DNA from: Candidatus Bathyarchaeota archaeon
GTDB taxonomy: Archaea > Thermoproteota > Bathyarchaeia > 40CM-2-53-6
Direction of reading: 5' to 3'
Length of the DNA: 49,820 bases
Assembly: GCA_005883075.1 (NCBI GenBank)
Contig: VBAX01000054.1
Span: 1-49,820, forward strand
Of this stretch, positions 1-10,308 are shown in pieces. The position numbers and the translations under genes are program-made. Numbering within the stretch: position 1 is the stretch's first letter; the number at the start of each line of letters is the position of its first letter. The notes below the pieces were generated by a model that did no database searches, was not told where the DNA came from, and saw only the letters and a program-made list of their open reading frames with translations.

Positions 1-136
1 CAAGTTCGTCTCGTCACCACGGTTATCTTTCAAGCTAAGAAGGTTACCGATGATATTGATAGCAAAGTAGGGAATCGGGGCCTAATGAGGCTTTGACCTC
101 CTTGTTCAAATAGCCGAAAGGACAATGTAATGACTA

Positions 137-334
137 ATGGCGGTCCAAGGAGACAGGCACATCTGTCCTGTCTGCCGGCAAATCGGGCCCTGCATCTATG
201 CTGGTCGGGACGACGGTGATGACTATAGAGTTCACAACTGTCACGTCTGCGGCTCAACGTGGGAGGAACCGAAAGCAGGTTTGGGTCACGCTGCCAAGTC
301 GACATTGGAACAGAAAGCTCAGCAGATAGCCTGA
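137..334 (+). CDS. small zinc-ribbon protein (hypothetical)
   Basis: 65-aa ORF with two CxxC pairs (CPVC...CHVC). Confidence 0.5.
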   Translation: MAVQGDRHICPVCRQIGPCIYAGRDDGDDYRVHNCHVCGSTWEEPKAGLGHAAKSTLEQKAQQIA

Positions 335-550
335 GCGAAACCCAGATCCAACGTAGATATACCAGTCTCAACGAGACACTTCTCCGAACAGCGTTGCCGC
401 GTCAGTCTCGAATCTTTCGTATCAAGACTAGACAGAAAAGGACGAACAGGTCTAGAAAGCGCACGGGTTCGAGTCGAAAAATAAGCAACCCTTTCACGAG
501 CAAACATTAGCCCGAGGAACTAGTCCTCTCGCAAGAACGCTTCGAGTGTA

Positions 551-1978
551 CTAGCTAGCCATCTTGCTAAGATTGTCTAGCATCGTGACGAAGGATTTCT
601 CCATCGATGCCAATCCACCAGTCGGCCCGTTCTCGTCTATGACGATGTACTCGTTCGGCGAGTGTGCTAGGGCTCCGTGGCCGAGTCCTCCGATCACTAC
701 TGGGAGGTTGAGGGGTTTCCGGTTGAATATTGCGAATGGTGCGCTTCCCGCTATCGTGGGCCACAATTCCGGATCCTTTCCGAGCTCCTTGTAGGATTTG
801 ATTACGGCTTGGGCGAGCGGGCTCTGATAGCTTGTCCGTGACGATCCGTAGCCGGCTTCTAGTATTCGTATTTGGATGTCTTTGAATCCATAAGCGTCTA
901 GATGGTTTCTGATCATTGGTATCACGTCGTCCTTTCTCATGTTCGGGACGAGGCGTACGTCCATCTTGACGGTAATCTTGTGTGGGAGCAGAGTCTTTGT
1001 CTCCGGTCCCGTGTAGCCGCTCGCTATCCCGTTGATGTTTAGGGTTGGCTCGAAAAGATACTTCTTCAACGCTTCAATACCATGGCTGTCGCCGATGAAC
1101 CTGTCGACCTTCATCTCCTCTCTCACGGCGGCATCGTTGAAGGTCTTCTCCAGCTTCGGGAGGAGCTCGCGATCTTCCTTGTTGGGGACCTGAGCGTGAC
1201 GGTAGAAATCTTGGATCGTCACCTTGTTGCCGTCAGGACCGGTCATTGTGGCTAGCGCCTGGATCATCCTCCAGACCGGGCTGTCAACCCAGGCCTTGTT
1301 GCTTCCATGAATCCCAAACTCTTTGGGGCCTTTTCCCCAGGTCGCACCGTCGAGTTCGAGTTCGAAGAATACGATCCCCTTGACACCCAAGTACATTACC
1401 ACTTTTCCGGTTCGGTCTTGTGAGCAGAACGGGAAGAACACTGCCTTTGCTCCTTGCAGTTCTTTCTCGTGCTTTGAGATGAACTCGGGGAGGTGGCGGC
1501 TTCCGAGTTCCTCCTCTCCTTCAACAACGAATAACAGGTTGACCGGTATTTTCTGGCGGGTGGCTTTGATCGACTCGCAGGCATTCAAGAACCCTCGCAG
1601 CTCTCCCTTCGTGTTGAACGCGCCTCTCGCAACAAGGCATCGACCGAACGGAGGAACGTCCGTTAAGGTTCCTGCTAGCGGGTCTACGCGCCAGCCGGGC
1701 TCGTCAACCGGCATGGTATCATACATCATGTAGACAACGATTGTCTTGTCCGCTCCCGCGTCATAGTTGCCGTAGACTACTGGGTTTCCGCTGGTCTCCT
1801 CCAGGCTTGCTTTGGCCCCGAGGCCGGTGAGATAGCTGAGGATGAGGCTCGCGCAGTCTCTCACTCCCTTGTTTTCTGGGGAGATGGAGGGTTGGCGGAC
1901 TAGCTCCTGGAGCTTCGCTATGTGTTGTGGGAGGTTCTTGTCGATGTGGGTGAAGACTTTTCCACGATCGAGCGGCAT
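551..1978 (-). CDS. M20 family metallopeptidase (dipeptidase/deacylase-like)
   Basis: 475-aa ORF with VVEGEEELGSRHLPEF, DVRLVPNM and GHGALAHSPNEY, typical of M20. Confidence 0.9.
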   Translation of the reverse strand: MPLDRGKVFTHIDKNLPQHIAKLQELVRQPSISPENKGVRDCASLILSYLTGLGAKASLEETSGNPVVYGNYDAGADKTIVVYMMYDTMPVDEPGWRVDPLAGTLTDVPPFGRCLVARGAFNTKGELRGFLNACESIKATRQKIPVNLLFVVEGEEELGSRHLPEFISKHEKELQGAKAVFFPFCSQDRTGKVVMYLGVKGIVFFELELDGATWGKGPKEFGIHGSNKAWVDSPVWRMIQALATMTGPDGNKVTIQDFYRHAQVPNKEDRELLPKLEKTFNDAAVREEMKVDRFIGDSHGIEALKKYLFEPTLNINGIASGYTGPETKTLLPHKITVKMDVRLVPNMRKDDVIPMIRNHLDAYGFKDIQIRILEAGYGSSRTSYQSPLAQAVIKSYKELGKDPELWPTIAGSAPFAIFNRKPLNLPVVIGGLGHGALAHSPNEYIVIDENGPTGGLASMEKSFVTMLDNLSKMAS

Positions 1979-2033
1979 GAATGCCGCCTGAAAGAATGGT
2001 CGGGTATAAGCGTTGAGAGACGCGCTGGTTCTA

Positions 2034-2348
2034 CTATACTGTGGAAGAGGCGAACTGGTATGATTGTTGTAGGATTCTCATTATTCGGCGGAGATCCGGT
2101 CTGGGTCCGAGTTTGAGGATGACCCATCCTTCACGGTCGTGAACCTCTGGGGAGCGAGAGACTGTGCCTTGGCTGATCATGACCTCTTTGAGGTCCGGAG
2201 GTAAACGCAGTTCTATCCGGTCTGGGCTGTGGATGTGCGCGAAGGATTTTCCGCCCACATGCAACTCGATCTCCTCGTCTCCGTGGTCTTTCATCTCGAC
2301 GCCGGGGACGAGAAGCATCTCGCCCGCGATCATGTACAGTAGGCTCAT
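2034..2348 (-). CDS. luciferase-like domain (DUF5519-type) protein
   Basis: FAHIHSPDRIELRLPPDL...GWVILKLG resembles DUF5519 proteins. Confidence 0.5.
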   Translation of the reverse strand: MSLLYMIAGEMLLVPGVEMKDHGDEEIELHVGGKSFAHIHSPDRIELRLPPDLKEVMISQGTVSRSPEVHDREGWVILKLGPRPDLRRIMRILQQSYQFASSTV

Positions 2349-2402
2349 GGCGGGTAGTGTTCTTGCCAGAGACGCGCTTATTTCTTTCTAAACTCTAATC
2401 GC

Positions 2403-2936
2403 CTAATGAGTGGGGCGCGGACCATCGTGTCTTCGTGTCGGATTCATGTATCTTCTCAATCGCGGCCAGCCCGTTTTGGCGTATTTGAGACGGTCAGGGT
2501 CATTCTTGACCCACTTTAGCATGTGAAAGAAGCTCCTCGCTCGCTTCTCATCTCTCTCAGCAATCGGTTCGTAGCCCAAGTTCCTGATCTCGTCCAAGTA
2601 GGCGGTCTCCACGTTGTTCTGAGCGTCTCCAGTAATCACGGCAGTCTTGACTCTTGTCTTTCCGTATTTCTCGGCTAAATGGGGTCTGGTCTCGTCGAAC
2701 AGGAAACTGCTGCATATCTCAATCTCCTCGTTCTCTCCCAGCTTCATCTGGTAGAGGAGATTGAGCGCGAGTTCTGTAGCCTTTTTCTGGTACGTTTTTC
2801 TTCCGAAGCTCGGGCTCTGAAAATAGGATACGGGGATCATGTCATAATGGAACTCCCCGGTCTCTTTGCGATGCGCGCCAACGACGACTCCGTGGAGGAG
2901 GTCACCGACACCGGCATCGTCAATCTGGATCGTCAA
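2403..2936 (-). CDS. conserved hypothetical protein
   Basis: 177-aa ORF filling an otherwise empty interval; family not recognised. Confidence 0.6.
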   Translation of the reverse strand: MTIQIDDAGVGDLLHGVVVGAHRKETGEFHYDMIPVSYFQSPSFGRKTYQKKATELALNLLYQMKLGENEEIEICSSFLFDETRPHLAEKYGKTRVKTAVITGDAQNNVETAYLDEIRNLGYEPIAERDEKRARSFFHMLKWVKNDPDRLKYAKTGWPRLRRYMNPTRRHDGPRPTH

Positions 2937-2969
2937 ACCAGTATGACTTCTGCTTCAACTCGGAATTAA

Positions 2970-3200
2970 GCATGATTTGCCGAATCCGCTCTCTTGCGTC
3001 GCGAGGTGTGCTGTGCAAGACCCCCCCTTTTGGAGGAGGAAATTTTCTGTCTGGCAATGATTATGGGCGAGACAGGCGATTCAGGGCACAGACCAAGCTT
3101 GGATCAGATGGCGTTTTAACGAGTCGTCAAGAACGGTTTGCTATGCAATTAAGGGGACGGCTCCCAGATTCGAGATCAGGGCTGATAATGGGCGAGTTCC
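2970..3200 (+). repeat. dispersed intergenic repeat R1, copy 1 (diverged in the middle)
   Basis: Shares AGACCCCCC..TTTTCTGTCTGGCA..GGATTATGGGCG, AGACAGGCGATTCAGGGCACA and CAGATTCGAGATCAGGGCTGATAATGGGCGA with copies near 41.0 and 46.1 kb. Confidence 0.7.
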
Positions 3201-3250
3201 GATAGCCTCCAGTTGCTCCGATGTTTATCTCGAGGGGGAATCTTTATATT

Positions 3251-3290
3251 CTCGATATCGGTTATCCAATATCGGAAAAGCGATATCGAA
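3251..3290. promoter_or_regulatory. palindromic operator cluster upstream of PadR gene
   Basis: CTCGATATCGGTTATCCAATATCGGAAAAGCGATATCGAA: repeated CGATATCG-type palindromes. Confidence 0.6.
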
Positions 3291-3709
3291 TGTTTCGCGG
3301 ATTTGGAATGTTCAGAAAACGCGGCCTCCGACCTTGGGTGCTCAACATACTCAGAAGAGCGCCCAAGAACGGCGCGGAAATAATGGACGAGATTGAGAAC
3401 ATGAGCCAGGGGTGGTGGAGACCCTCCCCAGGATCCGTCTATCCCATGCTAGAAGAAATGGTCCAAGACGGCCTGATCAAAAAGAGAGAGGACGGTAGAT
3501 ACGAGCTAACAAACAAGGAGCAGCAGGAAGAAGAGTGGCCCTTCAGCCACCACTTCGCTGGCCCTCGATCAATCGATGCGATGCTGAACGAGATCACCGG
3601 CTACATATCCTACTTCGAAGACCTGACAAAAACCGACCGAGCAAAGCTAGAGTCTCACAAGGACAAGATTAGAACGATAGCAGAACGACTCACGTCGCTG
3701 GTCAAGTAG
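3290..3709 (+). CDS. PadR family transcriptional regulator
   Basis: ORF 3221..3709, likely starting at MFRGF; LNILRRAPKNGAEIMDEI...SPGSVYPMLEEMVQDGLIKKREDGRYELT. Confidence 0.85.
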   Translation: MFRGFGMFRKRGLRPWVLNILRRAPKNGAEIMDEIENMSQGWWRPSPGSVYPMLEEMVQDGLIKKREDGRYELTNKEQQEEEWPFSHHFAGPRSIDAMLNEITGYISYFEDLTKTDRAKLESHKDKIRTIAERLTSLVK

Positions 3710-3783
3710 CACAGGGAACCCCCCTCTCTGTCTTTTTCTAGATCCTAAGGGCAGAATATTATCCAGGAATCTGTTGACCATTC

Positions 3784-4932
3784 CTAGAATTGCTCTAGGG
3801 TCTTGAGCCCAGACCCGGTTGCTATGAGGACGACTTCTGCTGACCTATCGATCATCTTCTCACGATAGAGATGGTGTAGAGCAGCGATTGTTGCCGCGCT
3901 GGAAGGCTCGAGGAGAAGACCCTCATCCTTGAGGGCTTGACCCATGGACTTGCGGATCTCCTCGTCTGTAACGGACATGGCTATGCCGTCTGATTCTCTG
4001 AGGCATCGAAGAATCCATTTTCCAGCCAGTGGCTTAGGTATTCTTAGACCGAAAGCGATTGTCTGGGGATTCTTCCATTCGTCCACGTCATCTCTCTTGG
4101 ACTGGTAGGCCTTGACCACTGGCGCGCAACCGGTCGGCTGGACTGCTACGAATCTCGGTCTCGTTTTGACCCATCCGATTTTTTCTAGGATAGAGAACAT
4201 CTTCCACATACCTACAAGTCCGACTCCTCCCCCAACAGGGTATACAACATAGTCCGGGACCCTCCAGTCAAGTTGTTCGCAAATTTCCAAGGCCATTGTT
4301 CCCTTGCCGTCGTGGCGGTAGGGTGTGACAAAAGTCGAGGCGTTGTAGCTTCCTTCACTCTTTGCGAGAGCCTCAGTTCGGCGTCCGGCGTCTGCTATCG
4401 TGCCATCAACTAGGGTAATTTTCGCTCCCAGTTTCTGAGAAAGTTCGACTTTTGCTGGATTTACTTGCTGAGGTAGAAACACCCTGCAAGCTAGGTCTGC
4501 AATGTGTGAGTATAGGGCGAAGGAGCATCCTGCGTTGCCTTCAGAAGACAAGATGATCTCCTTGACGCCCGATGAGGAGAGAGCTGTAACTGCGAGAGAA
4601 GCGCCTCGGTCCTTGAACGTCCCGGTCGGGTTTTTCGTCTCATCCTTTACCCACACGTTCCCGTAAAAGGACCTGAGTTTTCTTAGAGGCGTGTCACCTT
4701 CTCCGGCCGAGACAATCCTGTCCTTCTCATCGACTGGCAAGAAGGCCTGGTACTTCCACATGGACGGAGTGGGGCCCAGATTGTCCTTCGAGATCTCGCT
4801 GAGAATCTCTGGATTGATTATTGTATCCAGTAACCCGTTACACTTTGGGCATTTCTGAAGAATCTCGCCCTTTGGATAGGTGGTGTGGCATTCTGTGCAC
4901 TGTAGCCCCTGAAAGGCCCTCTCTCGTCTCAA
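3784..4932 (-). CDS. thrC: threonine synthase (PLP-dependent)
   Basis: N-terminal zinc ribbon; GEGDTPLRK, KDETKNPTGTFKDRGAS, SSEGNAGCSFALY; C-terminal GLLLEPSSAATIAAL. Confidence 0.85.
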   Translation of the reverse strand: MRRERAFQGLQCTECHTTYPKGEILQKCPKCNGLLDTIINPEILSEISKDNLGPTPSMWKYQAFLPVDEKDRIVSAGEGDTPLRKLRSFYGNVWVKDETKNPTGTFKDRGASLAVTALSSSGVKEIILSSEGNAGCSFALYSHIADLACRVFLPQQVNPAKVELSQKLGAKITLVDGTIADAGRRTEALAKSEGSYNASTFVTPYRHDGKGTMALEICEQLDWRVPDYVVYPVGGGVGLVGMWKMFSILEKIGWVKTRPRFVAVQPTGCAPVVKAYQSKRDDVDEWKNPQTIAFGLRIPKPLAGKWILRCLRESDGIAMSVTDEEIRKSMGQALKDEGLLLEPSSAATIAALHHLYREKMIDRSAEVVLIATGSGLKTLEQF

Positions 4933-5025
4933 CTAGACCTGGGGAACGCCAGTGTGCGATACCCTCTTAAGAGGGGATTGTATTGAAATCCGATAATATC
5001 GAATCTCGATAGTTCCCGTGAAACT

Positions 5026-5349
5026 ATGACAAGAGCGGTCAACGAGCGAATGGTGAAAAGCTTCCTTGATCTGTTCGTCCTCTCTCTCCTCGACAATGGA
5101 GGAAAACACGGATACGAGATAATGCGGGAACTGAAAGACAAGACCGGTGCCCACATCGGCGCGGGAACCCTTTACCCGTTATTATACGAGCTAGAAGAGC
5201 GCAGGCTGGTCGCTGGCGAATGGATGTCGCCAACACGGAGGAGCAGACGCGTCTACCGAATTACGGATCAAGGAGAAAGGTATCGGGACCAGTCATTCCT
5301 AGGATTGGATCGGTTGCTAAGAACCTCGTTCTCGAATTCGAACCACTAG
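5026..5349 (+). CDS. PadR family transcriptional regulator
   Basis: SLLDNGGKHGYEIMRELKDKTGAHIGAGTLYPLLYELEERRLV...RRVYRITDQG. Confidence 0.85.
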   Translation: MTRAVNERMVKSFLDLFVLSLLDNGGKHGYEIMRELKDKTGAHIGAGTLYPLLYELEERRLVAGEWMSPTRRSRRVYRITDQGERYRDQSFLGLDRLLRTSFSNSNH

Positions 5350-5363
5350 TCGGATATTCTCTT

Positions 5364-5888
5364 CTACCGTTCTGCGTGTCGAGTTATCTCGGCGGGATCG
5401 CCTATTATCGCCTCACAGAACCGATCACCCTTTCCCTGGCAAGAAACCTCGAGCGACTCACATCTTCTCCCGAAGGTCTGTTCCATTGCCCCTGTGAGAA
5501 TTCCGCGGCCGAAATGACAGACCGGCGTCTTGCCTTTTCTGTTCCTTACCGAGACGCCATTTGTCCATCGTATTCTAGCCATTTTTTTCGCGAAGTCAAT
5601 ATCGACGATCGTAAGTTTTCCCCATCCACCGAGAGTACCGAGACGCTCCGCAATCTTCTGGAGATCATCGGGATTCTTGACATCTAGGCCGGATTTTTTC
5701 GCCATGCTCATGTATTGAGCCCCACCTTGTTTCCCGATACTGTACTGGAAACTAGTCGCAGTGATTGGTCCTAAACTTTCAGTTAACCTGTCCTCGATGG
5801 AATGAATCAAAGCGACAGGGATGAAGAGGAACCGTTCGTTGTAAGCTGTAATTATTCCCTTGGCCTCATCGATGTCTAACGCCTGCAT
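5364..5888 (-). CDS. V4R (4-vinyl reductase) domain protein
   Basis: GRGILTGAMEQTFGRRCESLEVSCQGKGDRFCEAIIG, V4R-like C-terminus. Confidence 0.7.
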   Translation of the reverse strand: MQALDIDEAKGIITAYNERFLFIPVALIHSIEDRLTESLGPITATSFQYSIGKQGGAQYMSMAKKSGLDVKNPDDLQKIAERLGTLGGWGKLTIVDIDFAKKMARIRWTNGVSVRNRKGKTPVCHFGRGILTGAMEQTFGRRCESLEVSCQGKGDRFCEAIIGDPAEITRHAER

Positions 5889-5931
5889 TACGCTGCGGAG
5901 CCGCTCCGGCTTTTTGGTAGTGTTCAGAGGA

Positions 5932-5949
5932 TTTCCCGATATCGGAAAA
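5932..5949. promoter_or_regulatory. palindromic operator upstream of V4R gene
   Basis: TTTCCCGATATCGGAAAA, near-perfect inverted repeat matching the PadR upstream site TTATCCAATATCGGAAAA. Confidence 0.55.
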
Positions 5950-6041
5950 TACAGCCTTGCTTAATTGGTCTTGCGAGAAAAAAGGTAAGCGCGACTCTAC
6001 CTATTCGGTAATCGAGAAGGTTTCAATGTTCTCTTGGATTC

Positions 6042-6740
6042 CTATGCAGCAGTGTCCTGTTGCGCGGGTCTCGGTGTATCGCCTTTATTCCCCCTGGAGC
6101 GCCGGTTCCGAAGTCTCCCAAGTAGTCTGCTTCGAAGACTGTCCTTGTGTCCCAGTAATCTCTTCTCCCAGTCGACGCGGATAATGAGATATGCGGTGGA
6201 GAGTACGAGTGCCGCTGACACTATTGATGCATAGACGTTTTCTCCGAAGAACTGGTCGACGGGTTGTTTGAACACTCTCGCGACGTAGAGGACAGAGAGA
6301 ATCCAGACGAATTTTCCCGTATAGAGGGCCAGGTAAGATTTCAGTGGGCTGTATCGAATAATTCCCATGGGAATGAAAGCCGCGTCAACTAGTGGAGAGG
6401 CGGCGAAGAGGACTCCTACCAGGAAAGTGCTTCCGCCCAAGAGTTTTCGTAGCGAGTCAAACCTTTCCTGCTTACGGATAGCTCGTCGAGCCCCATATCC
6501 GAGAGCGTAGCTGACGAGTTTTCCACTGGCCGCTCCAAGAGCCGCGATGGCTGCGATCTGTATTATTCCAATATAGCTTTCATCCAGAACGAGCCCGATT
6601 ACTATCACCAAGTAGGGAGTCGGAAAGAACGGTATGAGATTGCCGACAACACTGACAACAAAGACGAATAGAAGTGTTGCGAGAAGACCTGAAGGGTGGG
6701 TGGACAAAAACCCGAAGAGCCATCCAATCAGATCGACCAT
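6042..6740 (-). CDS. VTT-domain (DedA/SNARE-associated-like) membrane protein
   Basis: Multiple hydrophobic helices; FFPTPYLVIVIGLVLDE..GAASGKLVSYALGYGARR. Confidence 0.65.
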   Translation of the reverse strand: MVDLIGWLFGFLSTHPSGLLATLLFVFVVSVVGNLIPFFPTPYLVIVIGLVLDESYIGIIQIAAIAALGAASGKLVSYALGYGARRAIRKQERFDSLRKLLGGSTFLVGVLFAASPLVDAAFIPMGIIRYSPLKSYLALYTGKFVWILSVLYVARVFKQPVDQFFGENVYASIVSAALVLSTAYLIIRVDWEKRLLGHKDSLRSRLLGRLRNRRSRGNKGDTPRPAQQDTAA

Positions 6741-6880
6741 GATGCCAGATCGATCACGCTCTATCGGGAAGGGGTTGAAAAGCTATCTGGCGGGGACTCT
6801 TCTAGGCCAACTCGCTGAGAGAAAGTTCTTCTGAGCGGAATTATTCTCTCGGCCAACTGTGGCTGGACGGGTCTGACAAG

Positions 6881-7198
6881 ATGAGGATGAAGGACGTATA
6901 CTCGAAGAAGATCACCTCAGAAGAGGAACAGGGCGGTTACGTGATAGTCCTGAAAGACCGAATCTCGTTCTTCCCTTTGCTGGGCCGGAGATTCCAGATT
7001 ATCCAGAATGGCCGCTCGCGAAGAGCCATGGTAGAATCCTACCCCTGCACTTGCAGAGGACCCGAGCTTCCACACTCACACTCTTTCGTCAGGGTCAAGG
7101 CGGTGAAGTCAGGTGATCGAGTTACGATTCGGAAGGATTCGAAGAACGGAACCCGTTTTCTTCTCCAAATCCAAAGCCATCCTCGAAGAGGCGTCTGA
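6881..7198 (+). CDS. hypothetical protein
   Basis: 105-aa ORF in a gap, same strand as the MBL gene. Confidence 0.5.
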   Translation: MRMKDVYSKKITSEEEQGGYVIVLKDRISFFPLLGRRFQIIQNGRSRRAMVESYPCTCRGPELPHSHSFVRVKAVKSGDRVTIRKDSKNGTRFLLQIQSHPRRGV

Positions 7199-7246
7199 AG
7201 TCCTATAATCAGAGAACCAACAAAAAAACCCGAGAAGACTCTACTC

Positions 7247-8566
7247 ATGATCGAGATCACTTTCTACGGGGGAGCTGGCGAGATCGGTGGGAACATGATC
7301 CTCGTCCATGACGGGGATTCGAAGATCATGCTGGATTTTGGTATGAGCCTTGGAGAACGGGGACGATTCTTCTCCGAACCCTTCCTGTCGCCCAGAAACG
7401 AAAGCGGGCTAATCAGTCTGGGAATCATTCCCGACGTCGCTGGCCTCTACAAAGGAGAGGAGGAAGTACCCGCGGACGCTGTCTTTCTGAGTCATGCTCA
7501 CATCGACCATTCAATGTCTATCTCCCTTCTCAACCGTCAGATACCGGTTTACTGCGGCGAGACGACCAAGATGATTCTGGAGGCCTTGTCAACTGCTCGT
7601 CCGGGGGGCTTTGAGAACGATCTTGATGGGATCCAGTTCAAGACTTTCCGAACTGGAGACAGGGTGAAAATGGGAGGGATAGAGGTGGAGCCAGTTCATG
7701 TAGACCACAGCATGCCCGGATCGTATGGCTTCATAGTTCACACGTCGATTGGGACCCTTGCGTACAGCGGGGACTTCCGGGCTCACGGGCCGAGGTCGGA
7801 CATGACCCAGGATTTTGCGGAGAAAGCGGAACAGTCGAATCCAGAGCTGTTCCTCTGTGAAGGCACAAACCTAGTCCGTGGTGACTTGCAATCTGAAGCG
7901 GAAGTCGTTGACAAAGTTGACCATGTGGTTCGGAAAACAAACGGGCTGGTTCTAGCGAATTTTTCGACCGCCGACGTGGACAGGTTGAGAACGTTTTACG
8001 AGACTGCCAAGAAGAACAATAGGGTCCTAGCGGTCTCGTTGAGGCAGGCCCACCTGCTCCAAGCACTGCTGAAGGACAAGCACCTGACAATTCCAGATAT
8101 CTCTCGCGACCCCAACATCGTCATCTACCAGCGAACCAAAAAGACCTACTACAACTGGGAAAAAGAGGTCATGAAGAATAGCACGGTAAAGACATCGAAA
8201 GATGTCAAGGAATCACAGGGAAAATTCATTCTAGCTGCTAGCTCCTATGATATGAACGAGGTCTTGGACATCAAGCCTGATGCAGGTGGAGCGTTCATCA
8301 ACAGCAGCTCGGAACCGTTCAACGAGGAAATGGAGATCGACCACGAACGATTCATCAACTGGCTAAACCATTTCGGACTACCAATGTACCAGATCCACAG
8401 CTCGGGACACATGATGCCCACCGAGCTACGAGAAACGATCGCGAAGATTAGTCCAAAGACGCTCGTCCCGATCCACACAGAACAACCACATCTCTACGAA
8501 CTCTTCATCAAAGATCTCGCTAAAGTGCACCAGCCTATCAAAGGGTCAACCTGGAAAGTGGAATAG
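7247..8566 (+). CDS. metallo-beta-lactamase / RNase J-like exonuclease
   Basis: FYGGAGEIGGNMILV, SHAHIDH, PVHVDHSMPGSYGF, YSGDFRAHG, HSSGHMMPTEL. Confidence 0.85.
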   Translation: MIEITFYGGAGEIGGNMILVHDGDSKIMLDFGMSLGERGRFFSEPFLSPRNESGLISLGIIPDVAGLYKGEEEVPADAVFLSHAHIDHSMSISLLNRQIPVYCGETTKMILEALSTARPGGFENDLDGIQFKTFRTGDRVKMGGIEVEPVHVDHSMPGSYGFIVHTSIGTLAYSGDFRAHGPRSDMTQDFAEKAEQSNPELFLCEGTNLVRGDLQSEAEVVDKVDHVVRKTNGLVLANFSTADVDRLRTFYETAKKNNRVLAVSLRQAHLLQALLKDKHLTIPDISRDPNIVIYQRTKKTYYNWEKEVMKNSTVKTSKDVKESQGKFILAASSYDMNEVLDIKPDAGGAFINSSSEPFNEEMEIDHERFINWLNHFGLPMYQIHSSGHMMPTELRETIAKISPKTLVPIHTEQPHLYELFIKDLAKVHQPIKGSTWKVE

Positions 8567-8658
8567 AACACGGACCCGCTCAGTCTGAAGACCCTTCAGG
8601 TGACAATGGAGCGGGTAATCCACTGACAGCCGAGTCCAGGCTTGAGAGCTGTGACCGC

Positions 8659-9261
8659 TCAGAGTTGCTTTCTTACAATTGCGAAACGTTCCAGTTGGCC
8701 ATGGATCTTGAAGCCAGCCTTGAGATACATGCCCAACGATCCTTTGTAATTCTCTTCGGCCCAGGGAATCTCCCTAGCTCGCTTGACGGGATTGGTTGTA
8801 GGATAACCCTCTGCGACGTGTAAGTTGTCTCGGCGGAACTTGTCGCAGGCAGCTTTCAGGAGCGCTGTGCCTACGCCTTTTCCTCTATGTCCCGGGGCTA
8901 CAAGGAAACACATGATCGAGCCGACTGGCTCCTTAGGATCGTCCACGACGGTAGCATATCTCCGCATGTTAAGGAATCTAGAGCGAGCCTGTGCATTACA
9001 CCAACCAACCACTTTTCCCTCTACGAGGGCTAGCAAGCCGTGGGCTTGGCCTGATCTGATTCGTTCGGCACGTGCCGCTCGATGTGCAGGCCCGGCTTTG
9101 GCGGAGGCATCCCAGTTATCCCCGGGTTCATCGTAGAATCCGCAGTAGCACTCGGACCATTCTGGAAAATCGGTGAAGGCGTCCTTGTCAAAGAACCTGA
9201 GATAGTCGTCGAGGAGTTCCGGAGTTAGCTCTCGAACTTCAACTTTCGCTGCGTGGCTCAT
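8659..9261 (-). CDS. GNAT family N-acetyltransferase
   Basis: CFLVAPGHRGKGVGTALLKAACD acetyl-CoA binding motif. Confidence 0.85.
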   Translation of the reverse strand: MSHAAKVEVRELTPELLDDYLRFFDKDAFTDFPEWSECYCGFYDEPGDNWDASAKAGPAHRAARAERIRSGQAHGLLALVEGKVVGWCNAQARSRFLNMRRYATVVDDPKEPVGSIMCFLVAPGHRGKGVGTALLKAACDKFRRDNLHVAEGYPTTNPVKRAREIPWAEENYKGSLGMYLKAGFKIHGQLERFAIVRKQL

Positions 9262-9328
9262 GACTGGCTCGCGTTTCTATGAATGAGTATAAGGGCCGTC
9301 TTTGAGGTCTTGTTAGAGACACAGGGAA

Positions 9329-10261
9329 TTAGCTCCGTGATCGAGCGTGGTCGGGAGCAGTCCGTCTTGACTTGAAGGTGGTAATCACAACTACTGCGAC
9401 TACTATGACTGAAGAAGCGAGCAGCGTCCGTAGCGTCAGCTGTTCGGCAGCAAGGAAGTAGCCGAGGAAGACGGCAACGACCGGGTTGACGTACGCGTAG
9501 GTGGAGACTCTGGCAGTCGTAGTCTTTGTCAGCAACCAGACGTAGGATGAGAAGCCTACCAGGGAACCGAATACTATCAGATAGATGAACGAGACAAGAG
9601 ATAGAAACGATACGTTACCCGGCTGAAAACCAGCCCATTCTTTAGAGATCAATGACGCCGCTAGGAGGAGGGCTCCACCGGCTAACATCTCCATTCCACT
9701 CCCTAGCAACGGCGTCGTTGGGAGGGGTGCGTTTCTAGAGTAGACTGAACCGATTGCCCATGAGAGCGCGGCGAATATCAGAACTCCAGCCCAGAGAGGG
9801 TTCAATCCACCGCTACCACCGAGGTCGCCTGGTCCTACCAGCAGAATAACTCCTCCGAAGCCTAGGACTAGGCCGACGACGACATGTAGAGTTGGGACGA
9901 TGCGGTCCTTTCGCAACAGCTCCAAAAGAGCCATCCAGATTGGAACAGTCGTGATTAATACGGCAGCCAAGCTCGAGGGAATCACCTGTTCGGCCTTCGT
10001 CACCCCACCGTTTCCTCCGAGCAACAATAATCCCCCGACGACGATCGCGGCCTTCCAATTGGCCCGTGTCGGGCGCGATGCCCCTCTCAAACGCATCCAG
10101 GCATAGAGCACTCCTCCTGCAATCAGAAATCGAATTGCAGCCATCAGAAAAGGTGGGAATGTTTCGATCGCGAAACGAATCGCCAAGTAAGTGGACCCCC
10201 AAATCGTGTAGATCGAGAGAAACGCCAAAGCGATACGTAGTCGCAGTGTCAACAGTGGCAT
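9329..10261 (-). CDS. EamA/DMT family transporter
   Basis: 10-TM-like ORF with SIYTIWGSTYLAIRFAIETFPPFLMAAIRFLIAG. Confidence 0.85.
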   Translation of the reverse strand: MPLLTLRLRIALAFLSIYTIWGSTYLAIRFAIETFPPFLMAAIRFLIAGGVLYAWMRLRGASRPTRANWKAAIVVGGLLLLGGNGGVTKAEQVIPSSLAAVLITTVPIWMALLELLRKDRIVPTLHVVVGLVLGFGGVILLVGPGDLGGSGGLNPLWAGVLIFAALSWAIGSVYSRNAPLPTTPLLGSGMEMLAGGALLLAASLISKEWAGFQPGNVSFLSLVSFIYLIVFGSLVGFSSYVWLLTKTTTARVSTYAYVNPVVAVFLGYFLAAEQLTLRTLLASSVIVVAVVVITTFKSRRTAPDHARSRS

Positions 10262-10308
10262 AGCAGAGCCTCACTAAGGCAGCGGCTGTGCCGAGCCCAT
10301 TTGGCTTG

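Noticed and set aside
2972-3205. 77-aa plus-strand ORF
   Set aside because: Coincides with R1 copy 1; the frame is not preserved in the other copies
5220-5687. 155-aa plus-strand ORF
   Set aside because: Overlaps the PadR end and lies antisense to the well-supported V4R gene
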